Positions 1 through 4,561 of a stretch of 5,921 nt of DNA are shown here, piece by piece. How positions within the stretch are numbered: position 1 is the stretch's first letter; each line of letters opens with the position of its first letter. The position numbers and the translations under genes are program-made. Source of the stretch: Bacillota bacterium (GTDB lineage Bacteria > Bacillota > Clostridia > Christensenellales > CALWSW01); the NCBI GenBank assembly GCA_023402915.1, contig JAEYFO010000136.1, positions 1 to 5,921 on the forward strand, written 5' to 3'. The notes under the pieces are model-generated. The model saw nothing but the letters and a program-made list of their open reading frames with translations, was not told the origin of the DNA and ran no database searches.

Positions 1-9
1 TTCCGGCTT

Positions 10-49
10 GGCGGCTCTGCCGCCAAACGGATGCTTTACAGCGTAAAGC
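10..49. repeat. Two short palindromes with three-base loops
   Basis: Two perfect inverted repeats lie close together: GGCGGC/GCCGCC with loop TCT (10-24) and GCTTTAC/GTAAAGC with loop AGC (33-49). Neither is followed by a T-run, so neither looks like an intrinsic terminator. They share the 6-8 bp stem and three-base loop seen in the repeat palindromes farther along. The window begins too close by to tell whether they belong to the end of an upstream gene or its 3' region. Confidence 0.6.
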
Positions 50-58
50 GTTCCTTTT

Positions 59-100
59 GATTTTTGCCGGCCGTTTTCATTCGGAAAACAGGCAAAAATC
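59..100. repeat. Two-tier hairpin upstream of ptsI
   Basis: A perfect 10 bp outer stem, GATTTTTGCC (59-68) with GGCAAAAATC (91-100), encloses an inner 6 bp stem, GTTTTC (73-78) with GAAAAC (84-89). An asymmetric internal loop separates them: GGCC on the left and a single A on the right. The same layout appears in reverse orientation at 1885-1925 with a different outer stem. It could be a repeat or a 5' UTR structure of ptsI. There is no T-tract, so a terminator role is unlikely. Confidence 0.6.
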
Positions 101-107
101 AGTGAAC

Positions 108-136
108 TCGCGGAAATTCCCCCGGAATTTTCGCGA
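108..136. repeat. TCGC...GCGA hairpin just before the ptsI ribosome binding site
   Basis: A 13 bp stem with one G-T wobble, 108-120 pairing with 124-136, has loop CCC. It ends 10 bases before the ptsI Shine-Dalgarno. It resembles the hairpins at 1851-1878 and 3411-3434, which also open with TCGC and close with GCGA around an A/T-rich middle. It may act as a 5' UTR structure for ptsI or simply be one member of a repeat family. No direct evidence separates the two. Confidence 0.55.
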
Positions 137-146
137 CACGCATTTT

Positions 147-153
147 GAAAGGA
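147..153 (+). promoter_or_regulatory. Ribosome binding site that fixes the ptsI start
   Basis: GAAAGGA lies 8 bases before the ATG at 162. The in-frame ATG at 153 overlaps this site and the TTG at 57 has no Shine-Dalgarno, so 162 is preferred. Confidence 0.8.
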
Positions 154-161
154 TGTCCAAC

Positions 162-1865
162 ATGTTCAAAGGCACTGGAGTTTCTGGCGGCGTCGGCATG
201 GCGCCGGTCATTCTGCTGGTCAAAAAGGAGATCGTCATTCCCACCGAACCGGCGGCCGATCCCGCGGCGGAGCTGGAGCGCTTCCGCGCGGCGCATCAAA
301 AGGTCGTTTCGGAGACCGACGCGCTCATGGAAAAGGCCAACGCCTCCATGGGCAAGGAGGAAGCGGCCATTTTTGAGGCGCACAAAATGATCCTCGAAGA
401 TCCGGAGCTGACCACGCCCATCGAGGACGCCATTTCCGGCGGACAGAACGCCGCGGCGGCCATCGACAGCGCCATGGGCACGGTCATCGAGATGTTCGAG
501 CAGATGGACGACGATTACATGCGCGAGCGGGCGGCGGACATGAGGGACATCCGCGAGCGGCTGCTGCGGGCGGTGCTCGGGCTGGAGGAGCGGGACATCT
601 CCCGCCTGCCCGGCCGGTGCATTCTGGCGGCGCACGACCTGACGCCTTCCGACACGGCGCGCATGGACACGCCCAACGTGGCCGGTATTCTGACCGAGGT
701 GGGCGGCCGCACGTCCCATTCCGCCATCATGGCGCGGGCCATGGACGTGCCTGCGGTCGTGGGCTGCGCAGGCGTGCTTTCCGCCCTGAAGGAAGGCGAG
801 CTGACGGCCATTGACGGCGACAGCGGCGAGGTGGAGATCGCGCCGGATGAAGCGCGTCAGGCGGAGCTTTTGAAAAAAATCGCCGCGCAGGCCGAGGAAA
901 AAGAGCAGCTGCGGCTCTATCGCGACAAAGCGACGGTGACGCTCGACGGGCGGCACGTGGAAGCGGCCGTCAACATCGGCACGCCCGAAGAGGCGGCGCG
1001 GGCCGCGGCGGTGGGCGCGGAAGCGGTCGGCCTGTTCCGCTCGGAGTTCCTCTACATGGACCGCGAAGGACTACCCACGGAGGACGAGCAGTTTGAAGCG
1101 TACAAACAGGCGGCGGAGGCCCTTTGCGGCAAGCCGGTCATCGTGCGCACGCTGGACATCGGCGGCGACAAGAAGCTGCCCGCCCTGCCCCTGCCCGCGG
1201 AGGAAAACCCCTTCCTGGGCTGCCGCGCCATCCGGCTGTGCCTCTCGCACAGGGATCTGTTTTTGACCCAGCTCAAGGCGCTGCTTCGGGCGAGCGCCTT
1301 TGGAAACATCAGGATCATGTTCCCGATGATCTCCAGCCTTGAGGAACTGCGGCAGGCCAAGGCGGTGCTGGAGGAGGCGAAGGCCGCGCTGCGCGCCGAG
1401 GGCGCAGCCTTCAACGAAACCGTTCCGGTGGGCATCATGATCGAGATCCCGGCGGCGGCCATTTTGTCGGACGCCTTTGCCGCGGAATGCGACTTTTTCT
1501 CCATCGGCACGAACGACCTGATCCAGTACACCGTGGCGGTCGATCGCGGCAACGAGCGCATTGCGGGCCTGTATTCGCCCTATCATCCGGCGGTGCTGCG
1601 GCTCGTCGCGCTGACGATCGAATCGGCGCACAGGCACGGCATCCCCTGTGGCATGTGCGGCGAAGCGGCGGGCGAACCGCTGCTGATCCCGGCGCTGCTG
1701 GGCATGGGGCTGGACGAGTTTTCCATGAGCGCGGGCGCGGTGCTTGCCGCCCGGCGGCTGATCTGCGGCCTGAAGGAAAGCGACTGCGCCGCCCTTGCAA
1801 AACAGGCGCTCGCCTGCTCGACCGCAGAAGAGGTCAGGGCGCTTTTGCTTTCGCAGAAATCCTGA
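162..1865 (+). CDS. ptsI: Phosphoenolpyruvate-protein phosphotransferase (PTS enzyme I)
   Basis: Enzyme I is the cytosolic first step of the PEP-dependent sugar phosphotransferase system: it takes phosphate from PEP onto a histidine and passes it to HPr. The product has 567 residues, normal for the family. The HPr-binding helical domain and phosphohistidine domain span roughly 1-225. The phospho-accepting His186 is in GGRTSHSAIMAR. The PEP-binding barrel (about 250-540) shows Arg293 (LFRSEF), Arg329 (VRTLDIGGDK), Glu428 (MIEIP), Asn451-Asp452 (GTNDLIQY), Arg462 and the catalytic-acid Cys499 (GMCGEAAG). Each lies three residues before its E. coli counterpart, so the enzyme looks fully competent. 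The start at 162 is chosen from its ribosome binding site and because family members begin close to the G-x-G-V-S motif. No HPr gene or other PTS gene follows; only 161 bases of upstream sequence are visible. The stop codon lies in the loop of a repeat-like hairpin (1851-1878), so the last residues are repeat-derived. Confidence 0.97.
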   Translation: MFKGTGVSGGVGMAPVILLVKKEIVIPTEPAADPAAELERFRAAHQKVVSETDALMEKANASMGKEEAAIFEAHKMILEDPELTTPIEDAISGGQNAAAAIDSAMGTVIEMFEQMDDDYMRERAADMRDIRERLLRAVLGLEERDISRLPGRCILAAHDLTPSDTARMDTPNVAGILTEVGGRTSHSAIMARAMDVPAVVGCAGVLSALKEGELTAIDGDSGEVEIAPDEARQAELLKKIAAQAEEKEQLRLYRDKATVTLDGRHVEAAVNIGTPEEAARAAAVGAEAVGLFRSEFLYMDREGLPTEDEQFEAYKQAAEALCGKPVIVRTLDIGGDKKLPALPLPAEENPFLGCRAIRLCLSHRDLFLTQLKALLRASAFGNIRIMFPMISSLEELRQAKAVLEEAKAALRAEGAAFNETVPVGIMIEIPAAAILSDAFAAECDFFSIGTNDLIQYTVAVDRGNERIAGLYSPYHPAVLRLVALTIESAHRHGIPCGMCGEAAGEPLLIPALLGMGLDEFSMSAGAVLAARRLICGLKESDCAALAKQALACSTAEEVRALLLSQKS

Positions 1866-1878
1866 CGGATTTGTGCGA
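1851..1878. repeat. Hairpin spanning the ptsI stop codon
   Basis: 1851-1862 pairs with 1867-1878 (11 of 12 positions, one G-G mismatch). The loop TGAC contains the TGA stop. It resembles the hairpin just after the lipoprotein stop at 3411-3434. No T-run follows, so it is unlikely to terminate transcription by itself. Confidence 0.55.
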
Positions 1879-1884
1879 GTACAC

Positions 1885-1925
1885 CGTTCTTTCCCTGTTT
1901 CTTGCGAAACGGCCGGGAAAGAACG
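1885..1925. repeat. Two-tier hairpin after ptsI
   Basis: A perfect 11 bp outer stem, CGTTCTTTCCC (1885-1895) with GGGAAAGAACG (1915-1925), encloses GTTTC (1897-1901) with GAAAC (1906-1910). The internal loop is a single T on the left and GGCC on the right. It is the mirror of the 59-100 hairpin with an unrelated outer stem. It directly abuts repeat copy A. Confidence 0.6.
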
Positions 1926-1931
1926 AAAGGT

Positions 1932-2096
1932 TGTCATCCTGCGGGTGACGACCTTGAGCAAGGAAGCGCCGGAAGCGTTAGCGAACCGGGGCGACCATTT
2001 CCGCAAACCGCCTGCCGTGTGCCCTTTGGGTGCGGCGTTTTGCGGATTTTTCCAAGGAGGCATATCGCCCTGCGGGCGATAACGTTGCGAAGTGAG
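1932..2096 (+). repeat. Interspersed palindromic repeat, copy A
   Basis: This 165 bp non-coding repeat recurs in inverted orientation at 3483-3629. Aligned by eye the copies differ at about six of 147 shared positions, plus one 18 bp block (2013-2030) present only here. Internal palindromes are GTCATCC/GGGTGAC (1933-1949, one wobble), an imperfect stem with arms at about 2001-2012 and 2034-2045, and TATCGCCC/GGGCGATA (2063-2081), each of the short ones with a TGC loop. It carries no transposase, so it resembles a MITE-like or REP-like element. It probably lies in the 3' UTR of ptsI, since the first strong terminator comes after it. Confidence 0.85.
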
Positions 2097-2223
2097 GCCT
2101 GCGGTCCCTTGACCCTGGGGAGCTTAAAGTTTCCCTTCAAAAACTTTCAAAAAATATAAAATAAATCCCCAAACCGTTGCGCCTGCCTTTTGAAAAATGG
2201 CTTCATAGACAGTGCAAACAGAT
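2097..2223. other. Gene-free stretch with a short A/T repeat motif
   Basis: No gene is supported here. The motif CAAAAACTTTCAAAAA (about 2139-2154) recurs with small change at about 3774-3789. In both places it follows a CCCTTGACCC segment, so it looks like another piece of the intergenic repeat family. Confidence 0.5.
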
Positions 2224-2259
2224 AAAAAACAGCTTCGTTTTTCGGGGCTGTTTTTTTTT
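2224..2259 (+). terminator. Strong intrinsic terminator, probably for ptsI
   Basis: CAGCTTCG (2230-2237) pairs with CGGGGCTG (2243-2250), including two G-T wobbles, extended by A-T pairs and with a five-T loop. Nine T follow (2251-2259). The A-run on the left makes it usable in both directions. A 9 bp inverted repeat (2213-2221 with 2291-2299) brackets it. It lies about 360 bases after the ptsI stop. A near-identical hairpin occurs at 3958-3990. Confidence 0.75.
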
Positions 2260-2369
2260 AGAAGAATCAAACGAAGGCGTTCGCGGAAAACTGTTTGCAT
2301 CTCCCACTCAAAAACTTTCCGAAAGAAGGCGGCTGGCCGTTTTTCCAAAAAAATTCTTCTTTTCAAAGC

Positions 2370-2565
2370 CTTCCTCTAAACGGCAGCCAGCGGCTTTTGC
2401 TTGAATCCTTTCTCCCCCAACCTCCTTCAAAGCGGCAGAGGAAAACTTTTTACCGGAATGCTTTTCCCTCAACCCTGCCTCAAAACGGCAGCGAAAAACT
2501 TTTCCTGAACGCCTTCTCCCGTCCCCCTCCCTCAAAGCGGCAGCCGGCAACGCCTTCTACTTTTC
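2370..2565. repeat. Degenerate 52 bp tandem repeat, about four units
   Basis: The core CGGCAG recurs at 2381, 2433, 2486 and 2538, giving spacings of 52, 53 and 52. Each copy is preceded by a version of CTNCCTCAAAR, and the middle units continue into A/T-rich and then C-rich sequence. A fifth, very degenerate unit may begin near 2319 (CGGCTG at 2330). The period is not a multiple of three, so any reading frame through it changes unit by unit; it is not protein-coding. The units are contiguous with no unique spacers, so it is not CRISPR. Confidence 0.75.
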
Positions 2566-2576
2566 TTTTTATTAAA

Positions 2577-2637
2577 AGTTTTTTGAAAGGGTTCGGGAAA
2601 AATTTTTTTCAAAAAAGTTTTCCTGACGTCTCCCCCG
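2577..2637. repeat. A/T palindrome, empty form of the repeat at 4141-4265
   Basis: GGAAAA (2596-2601) pairs with TTTTCC (2618-2623), and T6 (2603-2608) with A6 (2611-2616), around a TC loop. The flanks, TTTTTTGAAAGGG on the left and GACGTCTC on the right, resemble those around the larger element at 4141-4265. It ends about 100 bases before the lipoprotein start. Confidence 0.6.
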
Positions 2638-2734
2638 CCTCCCTCCCCATCCCCCTGCATAGTCCGCGCGGCGGCGGGGGATACTGTGTATGGACGATGT
2701 TCCAGCAAACCTTGGAAGGAGAAAGAAACGACTC

Positions 2735-3406
2735 ATGAAAAAACGGAACAGCAGTTGGTTTTTGAGTGCGGCGCTGTGTGCGCTGCTCAGTTTGACGGCC
2801 TGCACGAACAACAGCGGCGGCGGGATCAGCCCTTCGCCGTCCCTGCCGCCCAGCGCCCTGCCCAGCGCCAGCGCCGCGCCCGGCGGCACGGAATCCGGCC
2901 CGCCCGCAGCGACCATGGCGCCGGGAAACGACGCGGCCGCAACGCATTTTCAGGCGGGAACCTATTCCGCGGCGGCCAAGGGCATGAACGGCGACGTGAC
3001 GGTGGAAGTGACGTTCACGGACAGCGTCATTCAGGAAGTGCAGGTCACCAGACATCAGGAGACGGACGGCAAGTGGGAAGAACCGGTGCGCACCATCCCG
3101 CAGGCCATTGTGGACGGCCAGACCCTTGACGTGCAGGCCGTTTCGGGCGCGACGCTCACGTCAAACGCCATTTTGCAGGCGGTGGAGGACTGCGTCCGGC
3201 AGGCGGGCGGCGATCCTGCGGCGCTCAAGACCGGCGGCTCCCACGCGGGCGGCAGCGGCGTGATCGGCGGCGTGGTCAACGGCGTGGGCGACGTGGTGGA
3301 CGAGATCGGCGACGGCATCCATGACGCGGGCGACGCCATCGACGGCACGAAGCCCAGCGCCACGCCCTACAACAGCAGCAGGCCGGTTACGACGGCAAAG
3401 CCCTGA
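2735..3406 (+). CDS. Secreted lipoprotein with an FMN-binding domain
   Basis: The 223-residue product is predicted to be anchored on the outer face of the membrane and to carry a flavin, perhaps in extracellular electron transfer; its partner is unknown. A basic start (MKKR) and hydrophobic segment (8-20) lead to the lipobox L20-T21-A22-C23. A Pro/Ser/Ala/Gly-rich linker runs to about 70. The FMN_bind-type domain (about 71-158) contains YSAAAKGMNGDVTVEVTF, the ET pair at 109-110 and SGATLTSNAI at 137-146. By family knowledge, ApbE-type transferases attach FMN to the Thr of the SGAT motif, here Thr140. The usual Asp six residues earlier is Gln134, so covalent attachment is uncertain. The tail (about 167-223) is low-complexity Gly/Asp/Val-rich, ending in a Ser/Thr/Pro stretch. 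AAGGAG (2716-2721) precedes the ATG by 13 bases, which is long. An in-frame upstream codon at 2690 would put 15 basic residues before the signal and is disfavoured. No ApbE or redox partner is in the window. Confidence 0.85.
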   Translation: MKKRNSSWFLSAALCALLSLTACTNNSGGGISPSPSLPPSALPSASAAPGGTESGPPAATMAPGNDAAATHFQAGTYSAAAKGMNGDVTVEVTFTDSVIQEVQVTRHQETDGKWEEPVRTIPQAIVDGQTLDVQAVSGATLTSNAILQAVEDCVRQAGGDPAALKTGGSHAGGSGVIGGVVNGVGDVVDEIGDGIHDAGDAIDGTKPSATPYNSSRPVTTAKP

Positions 3407-3410
3407 CCTT

Positions 3411-3434
3411 TCGCAAAAATCAGGATTTTTGCGA
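3411..3434 (+). terminator. Hairpin directly after the lipoprotein gene
   Basis: A perfect 11 bp inverted repeat, TCGCAAAAATC (3411-3421) with GATTTTTGCGA (3424-3434), begins five bases after the stop. The two-base gap means the real loop is larger. The following sequence is only moderately T-rich (GTTTTCCGGTTTTC), so terminator function is plausible but not strong. It also belongs to the TCGC...GCGA hairpin family seen at 108-136 and 1851-1878. Confidence 0.5.
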
Positions 3435-3452
3435 GTTTTCCGGTTTTCTCTT

Positions 3453-3471
3453 GTCCTCAAAGAGGACGGCC
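3453..3471. repeat. Short hairpin with adjacent GGCC
   Basis: GTCCTC (3453-3458) pairs with GAGGAC (3462-3467) around an AAA loop, followed by GGCC (3468-3471). On the minus strand the order is GGCC, stem, loop, stem, A, the same core as at 59-100 and 1885-1925. The outer stem is lost or very weak here. Confidence 0.45.
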
Positions 3472-3482
3472 AGGGGCGCTGT

Positions 3483-3629
3483 CTCACTTCGCAATGTTAT
3501 CGCCCGCAGGGCGATATGCCTCCTTGGAAAAATCCGCAAAACGCCGCGGGCGGTTTGGGGAAATGGTCGCTCCGGTTCGCTAACGCTTCCGGCGCTTCCT
3601 TGCCCAAGGTCGTCACCCGCAGGGTGACA
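3483..3629 (-). repeat. Interspersed palindromic repeat, copy B (inverted)
   Basis: This 147 bp segment is the reverse complement of copy A (1932-2096), at about 96 per cent identity by eye, without the 18 bp block. Palindromes are TATCGCCC/GGGCGATA (3498-3516) and GTCACCC/GGGTGAC (3612-3628), both with loop GCA. The wobble seen in copy A is a true pair here. Together the two copies form a long inverted repeat flanking the lipoprotein gene, but nothing suggests that the whole interval is mobile. Confidence 0.85.
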
Positions 3630-3673
3630 TTCCACCTTGCTGAAATCCCTGATTTTCAATCGAAAATCAGGGG
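3630..3673. repeat. Conserved linker plus hairpin beside copy B
   Basis: ATTCCACCTTGCTGAAAT (3629-3646) is followed by a perfect 11 bp hairpin, CCCTGATTTTC (3647-3657) with GAAAATCAGGG (3662-3672), loop AATC. The linker recurs at 4199-4216 with one base changed, and a different perfect hairpin follows it there. Confidence 0.7.
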
Positions 3674-3714
3674 AGTGGGCTTCCCCCTTCCTTCTCCGCC
3701 CACTGGGCGCGGTC

Positions 3715-3789
3715 GGGGTCAGCCCCCTGGACCCCGCAAGGGGTACTTTTTTCAAAAAGTACCCCTTGACCCCGAAAAACTTTCAAAAA
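3715..3789. repeat. Nested, mutually exclusive palindromes
   Basis: A perfect 15 bp inverted repeat, 3737-3751 with 3754-3768, has loop TC. Its left arm starts with CAAGGGGTAC and its core is TTTTTTCAAAAA. The GGGG of its left arm can instead pair with CCCC at 3732-3735 around a GCAA loop, and GGGGTC (3715-3720) can pair with GACCCC (3730-3735). It resembles the palindrome at 2596-2623 and the outer arms of the element at 4157-4259. It is probably a repeat; a terminator role is possible. Confidence 0.6.
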
Positions 3790-3957
3790 GAAAATAGAAT
3801 CCGTAAAAATTTCCAACTTCCCTCCTGCGCCAGGGTGAGGACGAGAACAGCGTTCAAAAAAAATCCGTCTGCCTTCTTCAGAAAAGTAGAAATGAGGGGG
3901 GCTTCTAAAAAGCTCCGCTCCCTTCTTTCGCGGCGGCTGGGAACGGGTTCTTTCAGA
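3790..3957. other. Gene-free stretch, nothing recognised
   Basis: I see no supported gene, promoter or clear repeat here. Reading frames are open by chance only, without a ribosome binding site or a recognisable protein. Confidence 0.5.
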
Positions 3958-3990
3958 CAAAACAGCTTCGCTTTTCCGGGGCTGTTTTTG
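3958..3990. terminator. Second copy of the AACAGCTTCG terminator-like hairpin
   Basis: AAAACAGCTTCG (3959-3970) pairs with CGGGGCTGTTTT (3977-3988), including two G-T wobbles, around loop CTTTTC. The T-tract is TTTTTGTTT on the plus strand. It nearly matches the hairpin at 2224-2259. It lies about 550 bases after the lipoprotein stop and may be a back-up terminator in the convergent interval. The minus-strand tract (TTTTG) is poor. Confidence 0.5.
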
Positions 3991-4140
3991 TTTGGGATTT
4001 TGGAATACTGTTTGCTGGACGATTTCCGCTTTTTCAAACCTTCTTGTCAAAAAATCACCGCCCTCTTCTCTGCGCTCTCCTCTTATTTATGCTCCATCAG
4101 AAAGCAAGCGCATCTTTTCCGGATTTTCCTTTCCTTTGAA
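3991..4140. other. Gene-free stretch, nothing recognised
   Basis: This A/T- and pyrimidine-rich sequence has no supported gene, promoter or strong hairpin. Confidence 0.5.
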
Positions 4141-4265
4141 GGTTTTTGAAGGGGGTCTGGGAGATACTTTTTTCAAAGGTTGTCACCTGAAAGGTGACAT
4201 GCCACCTTGCTGAAATGCCAAATTTTCAGCAGGAAAATTTGGTAAAAAGTGTCCCCCAGCGTCTC
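4141..4265. repeat. Composite repeat C: two-hairpin module inside a palindrome
   Basis: The outer arms, 4157-4172 and 4244-4259, pair at 14 of 16 positions. In the loop lies a 69 bp insert (4175-4243) with two hairpins. The first is TGTCACCT/AGGTGACA (4181-4199), loop GAA. After the linker ATGCCACCTTGCTGAAAT (4199-4216) comes CCAAATTTTC (4218-4227) with GAAAATTTGG (4233-4242). The insert begins AAAGGTTGTCA, as at the left edge of copy A, and its linker matches that at copy B. The outer palindrome occurs without the insert at 2577-2637 and, in related form, at 3737-3768. Confidence 0.7.
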
Positions 4266-4335
4266 TCTCGTCTCTCCCCAAAGTCCCTCTTCTTTATTTC
4301 CCGGAAAAGCTGTGAAAAAAGCGCAGGGAGGCGGA

Positions 4336-4371
4336 GTTTTCCACAAAGAAGTTGTGGATATTGTGGAAAAC
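4336..4371. promoter_or_regulatory. Cluster of three DnaA-box-like sites in an inverted repeat
   Basis: TTTTCCACA (4337-4345, plus strand) and TTTTCCACA on the minus strand (4362-4370) fit the relaxed DnaA box TTWTNCACA. ATATCCACA on the minus strand (4353-4361) matches TTATCCACA at 8 of 9 positions. The outer two form a perfect 11 bp inverted repeat, GTTTTCCACAA (4336-4346) with TTGTGGAAAAC (4361-4371). No replication gene lies nearby. It may be a DnaA-binding or titration site, another protein's operator, or chance. Confidence 0.4.
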
Positions 4372-4483
4372 AGAGGCGAACAGGCCGAAAAGCGCTGCGG
4401 CTTTTCCAAAACGATCCGGCAAAATGCACCGCGTTTTTTCAAAAAACCGCCCAGAAGCCTGACGGGAAGCGGCAGAATTTTTT

Positions 4484-4524
4484 CACCAAAAACAAAAAGA
4501 ACCGGACGCAACATCCGGTTCTTT
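4484..4524 (-). terminator. Intrinsic terminator of ribU
   Basis: Read on the minus strand, a perfect 11 bp stem AAAGAACCGGA/TCCGGTTCTTT (4524-4514 with 4506-4496) with a seven-base loop runs into a TTTTTGTTTTT tract. It lies 37 bases after the ribU stop. Confidence 0.88.
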
Positions 4525-4561
4525 GCCTGGGAGATTTTTTGAAAATTCGAAACTTTCCAGC

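Noticed and set aside
35..63. TTTACA (35-40) with a 17-base spacer to TGATTT (58-63) as a ptsI promoter
   Set aside because: The -10 matches TATAAT at only two positions, and the TTTACA lies inside a palindrome.
57..161. Longer ptsI starting at TTG 57 (35 extra residues)
   Set aside because: There is no ribosome binding site, the extension is encoded by two hairpins, and enzyme I proteins begin near the residue encoded at 162.
99..956. Minus-strand open frame of 285 residues opposite ptsI
   Set aside because: It is a high-GC shadow of the ptsI frame, rich in Arg/His/Gly, with no recognisable domain.
1071..2063. Minus-strand open frame of 330 residues
   Set aside because: It is antisense to ptsI plus repeat copy A. 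Its start lies in the repeat palindrome, and there is no ribosome binding site or domain.
2370..2565. CRISPR array
   Set aside because: The units are contiguous and degenerate, without identical repeats and unique spacers, and no cas genes are present.
2295..2738. Plus-strand open frame of 147 residues over the tandem repeat
   Set aside because: The 52/53 bp period shifts the frame in each unit, so the peptide repeats are not in register; low complexity only.
1932..3629. Composite transposon bounded by copies A and B
   Set aside because: There is no transposase and no visible target-site duplication, and the lipoprotein gene looks like ordinary chromosomal content.
3637..4149. Plus-strand open frame of 170 residues in the convergent gap
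   Set aside because: It crosses several palindromes, has no ribosome binding site and shows no protein-like features.
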